The notes: generated by a model not told the origin, from the sequence alone. DNA of 64,000 nucleotides from Lichtheimia corymbifera B2541 (GCA_000697475.1 JNEU01000987.1:62001-126000); one strand, 5' to 3'. Numbered from the stretch's first letter, positions 11,502 through 24,414 are shown. A program made the numbers and translations.

Positions 11502-12200
11502 TAACCATGATGCTATATGACAAGTGGTCTTCGTTCATTGTCAAGTAAGTAGACCCTAATAGTGCCAAAGATGCAGAGCGGCGTGTTTATGTAGCACATG
11601 TTTTTGGGGTGAACACAAAGGGAGAATGCATGATAGATAATGGACGACTCAATAACGTCCATACATTGGCAGCTATCATGCACCTTTTCTGATTCCCAGC
11701 TTTTGCCCAATCCACGTGACGAGAACGATGCACCTGCTCCAGGCATTCACCTCCATCATTCAACGTTGTTGATCCGAGCTGATTGACCAAGTTAGGCTCA
11801 AACAAAGAGCAATCAGCCCATTGATGCAGCATGCACTATCTACCTCAACCGATGTGTCTTTCTTTGAGCATAACTCAGCCAAATCAGCTCGGATCACGAC
11901 AATCGAGTCACGGTAATGCTCGACTGGAGCAAGCGCATCATTCCCACCAAGTGGATTAGGCAAGAGCTTAGGATGGAAAAAAGTGCATGATAGCTGCCGA
12001 TGTATGACCGTTATTGAGCCGTCCAGTATTTATCATGCATTGACCCTTCCAGGTCAATTTAACCAGATGTGTTATACAAACACGTCTTTCTGCATCGTTG
12101 ACTCTATCCTGGTCAAGGTACTTCACAATGAACAAAGACCACTTATGTATCATATAGTATCACGCTTATAACATATGCAAAGCATAAAGTTGCACGTATC
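11480..12200. repeat. Larger imperfect palindrome F6 next to F5
   Basis: Arms of about 340 bp meet near 11835. Examples of pairing: TGGACGACTCAATAACG at 11641-11657 with CGTTATTGAGCCGTCCA ending at about 12026; GTTGATCCGAGCTGATT near 11766 with AATCAGCTCGGATCAC near 11882; CACCTGCTCCAGGCATT near 11731 with AATGCTCGACTGGAGC near 11910. Outer ends match the foldback family (GCTATATGACAAGTGGTCTT with AAGACCACTTATGTATCATATAG). No coding region is recognised inside. Confidence 0.7.
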
Positions 12201-12500
12201 TCAAAAAACTTTACAATGAAACGTGAGGTCTTTCATAGAACAATATTGCTCGTCAGGTTAGAGCGCTCCTTGTGAGCAAGTTTCACTATCAAGCTCGCCG
12301 ATCCTAGATTGACCACGACGATCGTGAAGCTTCTACACAAGATCCTTTCGACCTAGCCGAGCAATTTTGCTCTATGAAATACCCCACGCTTCACTGTAAA
12401 GTTTAGGGATACAGCTAACTTGACGTCTTTTCGTTTTTACTATGCTTTAAGCGTGCTGCTATATAAAAAGTGGTCTTTGTTCATCCTTGATCGGCTCCAC
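12165..12500. repeat. Foldback element F7, diverged
   Basis: The left arm has CATATGCAAAGCATAAAG then CTTTACAATGAAACGTGAGG and GAACAATATTGCTCGTC. The right arm has GAGCAATTTTGCTC, CCCCACGCTTCACTGTAAAG and TTCGTTTTTACTATGC. The centre is near 12305. It is more diverged than F5 but has the same layout. Confidence 0.6.
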
Positions 12501-12540
12501 CACATTAGTACCAATCATGCAGAAGTGTCGTGTGTATAGG

Positions 12541-13615
12541 TCGGTTAAGGTACACATCATGTATTTATATCATTCATCTTATTATTGTATATACAAAGAC
12601 AAGCACATAAGCATATAAGAGATGATATACAAGCGTGGATCATCATATACAACTCAGCCCGTTACTCATTTACGTTATAGCTTGTTATTGGTAGAAAAGC
12701 TTTACTCTTTCCCATCCGCCTAGATATAGTACTCAGAGGTAGATCGTTAGGAAGACGTCTCTTTTTCAGATACACTTTCAGAGTAAACAGCAATCTCACA
12801 GACTTGTTCGTTATACGTTTTTATCACACACACACACATACACACATACATCTCAAGAAGGACTACTTTGTGTGACGAAACTGAAGCGAGGGACTTGGGA
12901 GGGTCAATCTTGCATGATGATTCCCTCCCAGGATCCATGTATAGTAGTAACGTCCACCTATTATAGCGGCGTTTGTAGGCTTTTCATGTTACCATGGCAT
13001 GGTTTCATAGGTCAAATGACCCGTGCATCCGAAAACATGTAGTATAAATAATAGGTGTGGCAGTGATACTGTTTGTGCTATGAGTGCATGGTGAAGGCGT
13101 TCATTCTCATATAAGGTGGTACACGTAATGCTGATGATAGGCCAGGCAGAAAACATTTCTTACTGGTATCAAGTATGATATGTTCTATGCATTCATGTCA
13201 CATGTTATCAAAGCTTCTTACTCTTTCTTGAGCATAATGAATTATTAAGCTTACAATGAGCCGACCGTCTGTAACAAGCACTATTGTTGGGCATGATTAT
13301 AGTGAGTTTGTTTGTCTATACAAGCGTTTATTAACATATGTACAATGCGTTGAAAATGTCCACAGCATATCGTATACCTAACATACGAATGAGGAAATTT
13401 CAAGCGATGCGAATACGACAAACGGTCAAAGCGTCTCAATACGATGATATATATGGTTCAAACCACTTCACTGAATCATCATCGATCATGAAACCAATCA
13501 CATAATCCATATCGTGCAAGTATAAACTGCTAAGATGGTGTTCTAGCTTTTATATTGAAACCAATGTTCATTCAATGGAAGTCGAAAACTAAGATATGAT
13601 AACGCAGGTATTTGT
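12541..13615. other. Intergenic; CA microsatellite only
   Basis: A (CA)n/(CATA) tract lies at 12823-12850. AT-rich sequence with short ORFs only; no gene supported. Confidence 0.45.
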
Positions 13616-13619
13616 CAGG

Positions 13620-14050
13620 TCAATATGATAAGGAAGAACGTGAATTGGTAGGGGCGGAGCATATATAATAAAAGGGTGTCATAGTATCCTTGGTTGCTGT
13701 CGTCATGCTCATCATCATCGAGGTTCTGGAAGAAGCCGCTGTTTGCCTTGACACCACTTTCCAATATGGCCTGTCATCCATGGAGGTAAAACCCGTTTCA
13801 TCAAAGATACAAGCCCTCTGGCCAATGTCATCCAGTCCTTCATCATTCTCCGAGACATCCTCGTGATCCATCCTCCTCGTTGGCATTGTGACAAGAAACC
13901 AAGGCAACATTCCAGGTTCCTCATCACCCTCTTGATTGCATCCATCCATCAAATCCAATATGTTGGTTGAAAAGAGACATGTAATTGCTGCTTCCTTCTT
14001 CATTCAGCTGTTGGTCAATCCCTTGCTTGGTCACGTTGCATCACAGTTCA
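13620..14050 (-). pseudogene. Dispersed repeat copy P2; possible small ORF of 127 residues, probably a gene fragment
   Basis: On the minus strand an ATG at 14003 opens 127 codons ending at 13620. The product is acidic and low-complexity (a DEGLDDIGQRA-like motif near residue 65, Met/Thr-rich end). The same region, read as DNA, matches 8330-8870 in inverted orientation, where the frame is broken, so this is more likely a surviving open stretch of a repeated element than a functional gene. No family recognised. Confidence 0.4.
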
Positions 14051-15150
14051 ACCGGTTGATGAATGGCACCACCCAAGCTGAAGGTCGGATCGTGTGCTTC
14101 AATCAATTGTATACTGTTAATCATCATCTCTTAGTCAATAGGCTCACCCAATCTCTATTGTACCTTGATGAAAGGGTGTAAGATGATACAGATCTCCTGT
14201 AGGAACGTGCTGTTGAATAATGACGCGTTTATTGCTGGGTGAAAGGATTGATGGTGGTGATGATCGTATCGCATGGTGGTTGTGTAATCGATAAAGATGA
14301 TCGACATGCTGCTGCAATATCACTCCACCAAAACATCTCTTGGAGCAGGCTGCTCGTCGTCACCAACCTTGAAAGAGAACTCGAGTCTGAGATTCTTTGC
14401 CCGTTCATTGCAATAACAAGAGTGCCGAAAGTTGCCATGTACGCACTGTCATCGTTTGAGAACAAAACGTAGTGAAAAAGTTGTAGTGGATGCCATTGTC
14501 CAGTCGAGTTGAATACACTTGAAGAGGAAGATAGTACGTGTGAACGAGAGTACCGAATTTTACCCTGCCCAACTTACCCTTTTCCAATACGAAGAGCCCT
14601 GGTTACCCGCACGTGACAAAAGCCCTCTTCAAGTAATTCGAAAACACAAGTCGATTGCAAAAGAAAACCTTGCTCCACAACGTTGCCTTGGCATATGCTA
14701 ATAAGGACCAGCATCAAAATATAGCTATTAGAATACTGTTAGTGATCCCGCGTAAATGTTTCAAGATAATAAATATAGAATGATAAGGTGGCAAATTAGC
14801 TTCCATGGTAACCATGTACTGACAAGGATGGCCACGCGAAGGCTTTGCTGTCATCCTCACCCCTACGGTGCACCAAGCCGGATAACGGGGGCTGCCATTG
14901 TAAACAACAGCAACTTATAGGTGCTGCTCGAGCCAACATGTTCGGTCTGATAAAAGGACACAATAGCATCCCACGCCCACAGAAGCCGACCCATAAGAGC
15001 AAAAAGCATTATACATGATCCCATATCTACCACAAGGTTACCGAGTGACAGTCTAACTTCCAACGGCCAAGGCAGTAATCCTCAAATGCAATTGATAGGG
15101 CCAAGATAGGGCTGGCCACACTGTCGCATGTAAATCATAGCTGCCAACGA
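14051..15150. other. No gene seen
   Basis: Short ORFs only (60-81 codons, both strands), none with a recognisable motif or splice support. Confidence 0.4.
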
Positions 15151-15154
15151 TGCA

Positions 15155-15744
15155 TTACAAGGCACCATCCCGTTCTACCCATAGCAAATAAACATTCGCC
15201 ATATCAGTAGCTGCTGCCATCAAGCGACCTTTTTGGGTTGGCGTCATAAGAGACACATCATGCACTGCAACAAATAAATCCGGTCTTGATGAAATAGCAT
15301 ACACGAGAATATGACTCGCTGAGAGAACCTCCAAGGTATCCACGCAGGAACTTGAGAAATGATATACGCAACGGCACCGATGAAACATTGCCCAAAAGAT
15401 CCACCAATAATGAGACGCCTTGCAGGTACGATAGATGATTTGCGAAACCATAGAAACGGTAGCCTTGACAACCACAGCCATAAACTGATCCAATAGAGAT
15501 CGCTTGCTTGCTTCTGAGAAATCCACCAAAGCCAAATGTTGATCTTCGTCTTTCGAAGTAATAGGACTTGGGGTACCGCCATCTCCATGGAGAACAAATA
15601 GGCCTTCATGCACCAAATAGTATGCAAAAACATGCCTTGATGGAATGATCGACCTATGAATGCGCATATTACTAGTTTATCTTTGAGATAGTAGTAACAA
15701 TACTTAGCCAAGGCCATAAGGAATATAGAATGCTTGATGTCGGT
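15155..15744 (-). pseudogene. Remnant with weak kelch/galactose-oxidase-like character
   Basis: A 170-codon minus-strand reading (15155-15667) contains segments that resemble kelch blades: LFVLHGDGGTPSPITSKD followed by a LALVDFS strand, and later GRLMAAATDMANVYLLWVE, comparable in pattern with the usual GHAA..D.G.VYV.GG. The frame between them is incoherent (Trp/Cys/Phe-rich), as expected after indels. It lies at the downstream (minus-strand 3') end of the duplicated 15.7-20.7 kb region and probably belongs to it. The family call is tentative. Confidence 0.35.
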
Positions 15745-17878
15745 TTCCTTGCTGCAGAGACGTCCATGCAATAAACGACTGCTGATAGCCACTTTCAAGA
15801 GGAAGGAGTGTTGCTTGATGACGGCTGCCTTGGGTGCTCGATAGACGTTGATAACACCAAAAGACACACACACACAATTGTAGCTTGTTGCTGATGTGAC
15901 ACTCCCATAAGAGATGTACGCTGCAGGATGCTCTTGATGAAAGTAATTGGCCAATGATGAAAATCCACAGAGAATCGAGCAAATGTTGTTAACACTAAAG
16001 GTATGGATTCTGTTGCTCATGGTTGCTGCTTCTTGTGCTGGTTGCTGATATGATCCACCGATAATATGCATGCGTAGCTGAATATCCATCAAAAGAATTG
16101 TCGACCATCAGAACCACAATCGGACGAGATGAACCTTGACGACATCGAAAGATCTAGGAGTTGTTGCTTGTTGTTGCAGATGCACACAAAGGAAATATCC
16201 AAGACTTCAGTGATATAACCAAGGAAACGTCTTCTTGATCCTGTCATTACATATCTTCCATTGTAAGTGCACTTGCATGCGGCACACCCCATAATGAACA
16301 CTCTTACCTTGTAGAACTTCTCAAGAGCGCCCTTCCGTGTAATAAGAACCGTATCTCCATTCCATCCCATTTTTGCGTTGCTGCTGTTCCATTGTAGAGC
16401 TTGTTAATTGATGGCACTCTATACATGTATCCAAAGCTATACATACCAGTGAATCTCCAAAGGAAGGGAGCGATACTTGACGACGAATGCCTTGAGCGGT
16501 CAATAAACCTTGAAAGCACCAAAAAGGCACGTAACCATCGTTGCCTGCTGCTGATGTGACACACCCGTAAGATAAGTGCGCTGCTGAATGCTCTTGAAAC
16601 CAATTGCCCAGTAGCCAGGACCACCAGAGATCAAAAGCTTGCGACACCAAAGATATGCAAGTGTTCCTTGTTGTTGACATGATCAATCCATAAGAGACCT
16701 TCATTTCAGAATGTCCACCATATTGCCGATAACCAGACCAGATCATGGGATAAAGCTTGAGATGACACCAACGATATGGATGCTGTTGCTTGTTGCTGAT
16801 ACAATCCACTCACACGAGGCATGCATTGGCTAATACTCTTCAGATAAATCGCCCGTTGTTTGGCAACCAACCACCAGAAATAGAACGGAAATGGACGACA
16901 CCAAAAGATATACACACTGTTCCCCACGGCTGACATGGTTCACCTACATATTAAAGATGTACGGTAAACTAAGTTTTCCAATCGCATCCAACAATACTTA
17001 GCAATCATAGCTGTGCCCTTGCACCAAAAGACAAGTAGCTCCCTGCAGTGGTCCCTCTAAATAATAGTAGACGTTTCAGCAAAGTTTTCCGCAAAGTATC
17101 AGAATCACAAATACCTGAATCACACAATCATCACGCAGACTTGGAACCAAATAGACCATCAGGATCTAGACGTAATAATAAAACCGCACAGCCCAGGAAT
17201 GAAGCATACACACTGCCTTCTAGCCTCCCGAAGGAACGTGGCATCAAAACGCCGGTTTCAGGTGACCCATATGAGCCCCTCCCCAGCTGACTTATCAACC
17301 ACTTGCCGTGGGTCCAGCCACGTTGCCATGAAGATAACCACCATCTCTCCAAGTCGAGTAAAGTATAGCCCTGCAATGGGTGGAGCATATACTTTGTTCT
17401 CCAATATCGATCAGGGGATGCATTTTAAACCGAAGTCGCACCATGAGCCGAACATGATTTCCGCTAACACACCGTGGCCTTCCCCCTTAAGACAGTACAC
17501 TCCACCCCTTGACGTGCTGCTGTGATAATGATAATATCGCCGAAAGAGAGTCTGTGCCATTCCATTTCTTTCATCAGTGCACTTGAAGTTGACAAACCCT
17601 AAAATGGTCACTTTACCTTGAGGTATTCCCAATACCATTTCTTGATGCTTGCAAAAAACCTTGTACCCATCCAATCCAGTATGTGCTGCTGCTGCTGTTT
17701 CATTGTAAGGATCGTTAATTAAGTTGTCCTGCATTGTAGATCTAACACCCTACATACCATTGAGCCAACGTACAGCGTTCTTGCTTTGAGATCAATATCT
17801 TGTTACTGCCCACAGGTACCATCCTCCAACAGGTTCAATCTATCATGAGCACATTGTGAGATAACAAGAAAAACCAAT
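15745..17878 (-). pseudogene. Decayed minus-strand gene, tandem copy 1
   Basis: The sequence is a direct duplicate of 17879-20575. Matching landmarks: CCATGCAATAAAC(G/A)A at about 15767 and 18016; GTTGCTGATATGATCCACCGATAA at about 16040 and 18295; GACAAGTAGCTCCCTG(C/T)AGTGGTCCCTCT at about 17030 and 19826; GCAGACTTGGAACCAAATAG(A/G)CCATCAGGAT at about 17133 and 19930. Minus-strand ORFs (the longest being 282 codons, ending at 15244) switch among three frames with Trp/Cys/Ile-rich out-of-frame composition. A hydrophobic FLGCAVLLLRL at about 17170 could be the relic of a C-terminal transmembrane segment. Not a working gene. Confidence 0.5.
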
Positions 17879-20575
17879 CTAAGCGCGTCTTCCAGTCAGC
17901 ATACCCAAAGAGGCAGTGTGGATGGCTTCTTGTTGTGGGCAGCTTGAGAATGAATACACACGACGCCCCTTGATGCTACCCAACACCCAAAGCCGATGTC
18001 CATGCTGCAGAGGTTCCCATGCAATAAACAATTGCTGATAGCCGTTTTCCAGAGGTAGTAGTGTTACTTGACGACAGCTGCCTTGGACGATCGAGAAATC
18101 TTGATAGCGCCAAAAGACAAGCACATACACCATATACTGTAAATTCTTGCTGATGTGACACACCTGTAAGATATGTGCGTTGCAGAATGCTCTTGATGAG
18201 AGTAACTGGCCAATAATGAGAACCACCAGAGGATCGAGTAAAAGTCGTTGGCACGATGGTATGGAACCTGTTGCTCATTGCCGCTGCTTCATGATTGTTG
18301 CTGATATGATCCACCGATAACACACATGCGTAGCATGATACGACTTAAAGGATTGGCGACAACCTTGGAGAGACGCACAGATGACTTTGTTAACGCCAAA
18401 GATGCCAAGATGAGCCTTGATTGCTTGTTGATGACATGATCCATCCATAAGAGACGTTATGGCAGACGTGCATCACAGGAATTGTCGATAACCAGAACCG
18501 CCAAGAGATAGCCCATATAGAAAAGAACACATGTCAGCACAAGGTTTCCAAAGGTCATTGGGATGATACGTACTTGAATCTCTTGATCAGGGTGCAGTGA
18601 TCCGCTAGAATTCCCGCCGCCAGAAACAATAATGATAAGAAAAGACGCACAATGTCAAAGAATGCCAAGGTACCAGTACTACCTACTAGCCCCCTCCCGA
18701 AGGAAGCATGGCGCCAAAACACCGAATTTAACAGTGACCCATATGAGCCCTTCATCAGTCGACTTTGGCACCACCTGAGCCGTGGATCCGCACGCTGCAA
18801 CTGTGGTGAGAGGATGCATTTGAATTGGGCTAAGCCCATAGCATCATGAGCACATGTGAAAGGGGCAACATGGTCTCCCCAAGGCAGCACACAGTACAAT
18901 AACACTCTTGACGTGCCAGTGATATAACCGAGGAAAAGCCTTCTTGATGCTGCCATTACATGTCTTCCATTGTAAGTGCACATGCATGTGACACATCCCA
19001 TGACCAATACTCTTACCTTGTAGTAATTCTCAACAGCGTCCTTCCTTCAAATAAAACCGTATCTCCATGCCAACCATATCATGCTGCTTCTATTCCATTG
19101 TAAGGCTCGTTAGTTGACAGCACTTACATTGTAGATCCAATACTATACATACCAATGAACCTCCAAAGGAAGGGGGCTATACTTGGCAACAACTACCTTG
19201 AGCGATGGATAAACCTTGATAAGACCAAGAGCACACGTAACATTGTTGCTTGTTGCTATGTGATACATCCATAAGAAATGCGCTGCAGAGTATCCATCAA
19301 AGGATTGGCGTCAACCTTGGAGAAATGCATGGATGGTATTGGTAACACGAAAGATGTCGACGCTAACTCGCATTGCTTGTTGCTGAAATGATCCATCCAT
19401 AAGATACATTGAATGATATACGTGCATCAAAGGAATTGCCGATAACCAGAAGCACCAGGAGATGGAAAGCTTGCTGACACCAAAGATATACAAGTTGTCC
19501 ACCGAATTGCCGATAAAGAAAAGTACCAGACCATGGATTACGCTTGAGAGGACACCGACGATATGGATGCTGCTGCTTGTTGAATGATACAATCCACCCG
19601 CAAGAGACGTGCATTGGCTGACTACCCTTCGGAGAAATCGCCCGTTGCTTGGTAACCAACCACCCGAGACACAATAAAGATTGACGACACCAAAATATAT
19701 AGCGCTTTTCCTCATGGCTGGCATGATTCAACTATAAAATATGCTCAGTAAACGAATTTTCCAAACCCATCCAGTAATACTTCGCAATCATAGCTGTGAT
19801 CTTGTGAACTCCAAAGCACCAAAAGACAAGTAGCTCCCTGTAGTGGTCCCTCTGAATAATGGTAGGCGTTTCAGCAAAGGTCTCCAAAAAGCATGAGTCA
19901 TACATACCTGAATCACGCAATCATCACCCGCAGACTTGGAACCAAATAGGCCATCAGGATGTAAAGTAATAATAAAAGCCCACAGCCAAGAAACGTCACA
20001 GTACCGGCACTCTCCTGAATCCGGCGATGAGGTGCATCAATAGAGATACCCATATTCTCTCTAAAGGCAAGGAGATCAATAGCCGTAAAACGATGGAGGC
20101 CGTGCGCACAGCGGATGCATTTTTAAATCCCTGAGGTCGCAACATGAGTCACACTGTCCCCGGGCACAACATGTCCGTCTCCCCTGGAAAGTGCAGTACA
20201 ATGACAGCCTTGACGTGCAGACTTGATGATAATAGTATCGCCGAAAGAGACTCTGCCACTGTATGGCGTTTGGTAAGTTCACTTGAAACCAGCCAATCCC
20301 AGAATGATGCACTGTACCTCTAGGTATTGCTAATACCATTATTTCTGCAAATAGCCTGGTATTCATCCGATCCAGTATGTGCTGCTGCTGTTTCCCGGTG
20401 AGGCACGTTAATTAAGTGGTCCTGCATTGTAGATCCAACACCCTGCATACCATTGAGCCAACCATATAGCGTTCTTGCTTTGAGGTCAATGTCTTGTTGT
20501 TGCTGCCACAGGTACCATCATCCAACGTATTCAAACTACCATAAACGCAATGTGAGATAACAAGGAAACCCGATC
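17879..20575 (-). pseudogene. Decayed minus-strand gene, tandem copy 2
   Basis: Second copy of the unit (period about 2.7 kb from 17879 to 20576; 2.25 kb in the left part because of indels). Readings such as CRQVTLLPLENGYQQLFIAW and HGHRLWVLGSIKG with RRVYSFSS (minus strand, about 17920-18090) have kelch-like spacing. FFDIVRLFLSLLFLAAGIL at about 18600-18660 is a plausible transmembrane helix. Stops and frame changes occur every 100-150 codons. The leader and transmembrane block occurs three times (about 17085, 18590 and 19900), which implies internal duplication as well. No intact gene. Confidence 0.5.
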
Positions 20576-20690
20576 TAGACGCGTCTTCTTGTCAACATAC
20601 CCAAAGGAGGTAATGTAAAGGCTTCTTGTTGTGGACAACCCGGGAATGAATACACGCGACGTCCCCATTAGACCTTGTATAAACGAGAGA
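20576..20690 (-). repeat. Partial third copy of the 2.7-kb unit
   Basis: GACGCGTCTTCTTGTCAACATACCC and then GGCTTCTTGTTGTGG...GAATGAATACACGCGACG match the start of copy 2 at 17884-17970. Similarity stops soon after, so the unit is truncated here. Confidence 0.6.
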
Positions 20691-21926
20691 ACAGCAATCT
20701 ACACGCGAATTTTAGTACCATAATGCCCAACTTGAATAATAAAAGAGCTGCAGCGATTGACTGTACCTTTTGCAATGGAATGGAAGCTTAAGTCATGGGT
20801 AGATCGCGCCCCTACTTGTTGTAGCTGAAAGTGCCGCCATTGACCACCTGTTCACCCATCGAGGTCTTGCATTGAAGGGAGTAATAGGGTTAATGCGCTG
20901 TAGTTCTTTAATGGAGACGCCTCTTACCTTGCATTGTGAAGTGGGAGTGAAGAAGGGCCTCTTTGCCGTTCCTCTCAGTGTTCCGAATTTGTGCACAACA
21001 CCCCACCCCGCTTGCTACAGTTACTGTTGCCAATATGCACCTCAGCAATAGCCTATACACTTGCGTCAATAATTATAACCACTACTGGAGACTTCAATTG
21101 AGTATTGTCCTCATAGTCAAGCTATGTATAAGTTCACTGTGGCAAAAGGCGGCGCCAATTACAGTAGGTCCGTGCGCATCAATGCAGCTTAAATCATTTT
21201 ATGCAGTTCAACACCCAACGTGAATGCATCCCACGCACGGATCCATGTGCGAGATATGCGCGTATAAACTTTCACTTTGATAGAGCCGCATGATTGGATG
21301 ATGCTTACGTACCTTCCAGAGGAGACAGTCATCCCATTTTTGCAGATACCTGCCAACCACGTATGTGTGTAACGTAGCTGATTGGGTAGAACTGAAAGTG
21401 TCAACGGAGGATGCTCACACTCTATTTAATGAATAGTCATCTATTGATAGCTGATAGGCCCTTCCTCCCATTCGTCATTGTTTCTTGAACCACCACATGG
21501 TATCAATGCTCATGCTCCATCCCAGCAATTCCATCCTACAACTTTCTTTATCCGAGGGGATCTGGCTGAGTGCTCATCCAATATCAGAAAGGTCTGTTTT
21601 GTAATTAAATCATGAACAGTGAGCTGATAGCCCATTCCTCCCATTCACCATTGTTATCCGATGCAATGCATGCAAACGATTGCACTGCTCCAGCCCAACA
21701 TTTCGATCATTCAACTTTTTTGATCCGAAAGGATTTGACCGAGCAACGTGTTGTCATAGAAACACCATATAATTTCCAGTTCTTCCACTCCCATTTTCAT
21801 TCCACTCTCAAATAGATTCCGACTAGTAAAGTCGACAATTATCGATCACGACATCCTTGCAGTCCGCCAAGTTGTATGTATGGTTGATCATTAATTCAAC
21901 TCAGCGTCTTTGTCTTTCAATCAACC
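20691..21926. other. Intergenic upstream of gene B; degenerate repeats
   Basis: Between about 21430 and 21750 two related stretches occur in direct orientation (AGCTGATAGGCCCTTCCTCCCATTCGTCATTG and AGCTGATAGCCCATTCCTCCCATTCACCATTG). They share CACTGCTCCAGCCC...TTTGATCCGAAAGGATTTGACC-like sequence with the centre of foldback F6 and with about 7890 bp. No gene is supported. Confidence 0.45.
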
Positions 21927-24104
21927 ATGGCCGATCTATGGAGCGATATCACTGAGCAACCGATCCTTGCCATCGAGTCAGGCACAGGGGCCAATGTTAT
22001 TGCCGATTCGACATGCTGTCTTCAACCATGCATACAACAGCTACTCACACACCTTGACAACCGCGCAAGAGCCTTGGCGATCAGTGGCAACTTTGAGGCA
22101 GCCTTGAAAGATGCTGCTAGGATACGACAAATAGCTCCTTCTTCGGCTGGTGGCTATTTATGTGCTGGTCACGTGTATTCACTCCAAGGACGACAAAAGG
22201 CGGCGATTGCCATTTATGATCAGGGGTTAGCTGCTGCTCCATTATCGGATCCTTGTCGCCAATTGCTGATTCAAGCACGATCGATAGCGCAAGAACGTGA
22301 TAGCAATAGAATCGATTTCATCAAAAGGCTCCCTATGGACATCATTACGATTATTGCATCAAGGATCATGACTGGGGATGATATACCAGAGAGTTGCATT
22401 CGAGAATATCTTTGTGTCTCACGACTTTGGCGGAGAACACTATTACGCAGTGTTCGAGATATGCATATAAACACTATCATCGATGATCGCTTCTTTATAG
22501 AAGATTATTGCTTTCTTCGTCTGGCTGGACCCTCTTGTACCTCCCTTACGCTTGACACGGATGCTTTTTTGTTACGCGAGCTCGTGGAAGAAAGACTACG
22601 GTTTCCATCGTTACGGGCTTTGCACATAAATCCGTGAGTGTGATATGGTATACATATCTTGTATCCCTGAAATTGATTCGTTCCCTTTAGTGTAGGATTC
22701 CCTGATTTTTGCGGCTTTGCATTATTTAAGGATGATGAGGATGAAGATTATGCTCGTCGTATCGTCGTGGACACCGTTATAACTGTTCGAGCCAGTAAAA
22801 CATTGACCCACTTGACAATATTGGTTGAGAAAGAATGCGAAATACCCCTTGGCAATATTCTCAGGACCTGTCCAAACCTTGTTGACTTACAAACCAGTTG
22901 GATTGATATGAATATGTTTACTGCACCCACATGCTGCCCCAAGTTGAAGTCGTTATCGCTTATGTTCGGTTACAAGGAGAATCCTGACTATGGCATGGAT
23001 GATATCACCAAGAGACTACCTGGATTGGAAAGACTTATGGCTTCGCATTTTTATTATGCAAGTGATTTGAGGACTATCCAAAACAACTGCCCAAAACTCA
23101 GAGTCATTGGTAGTCACGATGGTCCTGGTTTTCCCGAATGCGACCACGTTATGTTACCGGATAACAGTACTGCTCTCGGTGTACGTACATTCTATGTAAA
23201 GGGTCATAAGGAAGATTACTGGATGGGTCAGGATCACGGCAATTCGGAACACGTGATGGAATTCATGAAACGAAACAGCCACACATTGCAAGATATACAT
23301 TTTTCCACGTCGCTCCCTTTCAATGGACTACCTGATCATGCTGCTGCTACTGCTGACAGCAATGTTGCTTTTACATTCAACCGAGTAACAAGCTATACGC
23401 AACAAATAGATCATCAACAACACCTATGCTTCGCCAGAATGATTGCAAGGAATTCACCACATTTGAAGACATTTGAATTATCCGCATCTCCCCATTTTCT
23501 CGCCGATGATGTGGGTGAACTATATCATGATCTGAGTGTCCATTGCGAACTTGAATCGGCTATCGTCAGACTGAATAGTAGGGATCCTTTGTTGGAAGTG
23601 GGAGGCACCGAGCGCTTTATTCATCATCATGGCACGATTGATTCGCAATTACACACATTGATACTTCCACAGAACGTACGCCTATCCAACGATGCCTTGG
23701 ACACATTGACCGCACTGCCGCGACTCAGGACGTTGGGATTTGGTTTGCCTTTGGTGCAAGGTGACGATGCTGATGGTGCAAATATTTCACGGTTCATTCA
23801 AAAGCTGGGATCAGGATGTCCACAACTACAGCGCCTAGAGCTAGTCAGCAAGGATCCCATACCTGATACCGTCTTTGTACAGCTGTCCAAGCTAATCATC
23901 AAGTCGCTTCATTTGACCATGCTATATCTCGCAAACCACAACAATACAATGCCAGCAAGTATATTGGCCCTACTAGACTGTCCACAATTACAAGATCTAC
24001 GACTTGGTCGACCTACTCTTACTTTTTGGGCAACATCAAGGAATCCTACCAATAAGTATATTATCAGTGCACTAGTAAAGCAAATACCTAGAGTATTGTG
24101 GTGA
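21927..24104 (+). CDS. Gene B: TPR-F-box-LRR protein (type II)
   Basis: Exons 21927..22633 and 22691..24104, with a 57-nt intron (GTGAGT...TTTAG, phase 2; a second AG five bases on is out of frame); 706 residues. Exon 1: TPR pair (AISGNFEAALKDAARI; GHVYSLQGRQKAAIAIYDQGL), then the F-box-like segment DFIKRLPMDIITIIA...YLCVSRLWRRTLL. A short acidic linker (KDDEDEDY) follows the intron, then LRRs (LTHLTILV, CPNLVDLQTS, LPRLRTLGFG, CPQLQRLELV, CPQLQDLRLG). Type II members (B, E, G) share CCP(K/N)(L/M)KS, LYHDL/LFDDL and SKDPxP(D) signatures and differ from type I in LRR detail. Predicted substrate adaptor of an SCF ubiquitin ligase; target unknown. It is followed directly by decayed module R1. 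Confidence 0.9.
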
Positions 24105-24414
24105 TAAAATTCTGTTTTTGCGTAGTTTGTGTCACTATTGATGTTACGTGCATGAAGTTTTAAAGTTCAACGGGTGGGAGCGTGTGTAATCTGTGAGATG
24201 GCTTTTGACAACATTTTACTGGTGAAGGATCTGTGTCACTTACACGATGCAAGCTTAAGCCCAAAGGGTGTATGCACATGCAGGCGTTTTTGGAATTTAC
24301 GGGAGGATCACGTGTCATTTGTTTTTGCTGCACTTTCATTTAAGCGTAATCCTTATTCCTTTCATTTCCTTTCCATGTTGCCTATCGCAGAGCTCGTCTT
24401 TATTTCATTTGCGA

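Noticed and set aside
12823..12850. CA microsatellite
   Set aside because: Ordinary short repeat; no structure of interest.
15244..16092. 282-codon minus-strand ORF
   Set aside because: Composition is out-of-frame-like (rich in Trp, Cys, Ile, Tyr), similarity to its tandem copy is at DNA level and shifts frames, and no motif runs through it. Treated as part of a pseudogene.
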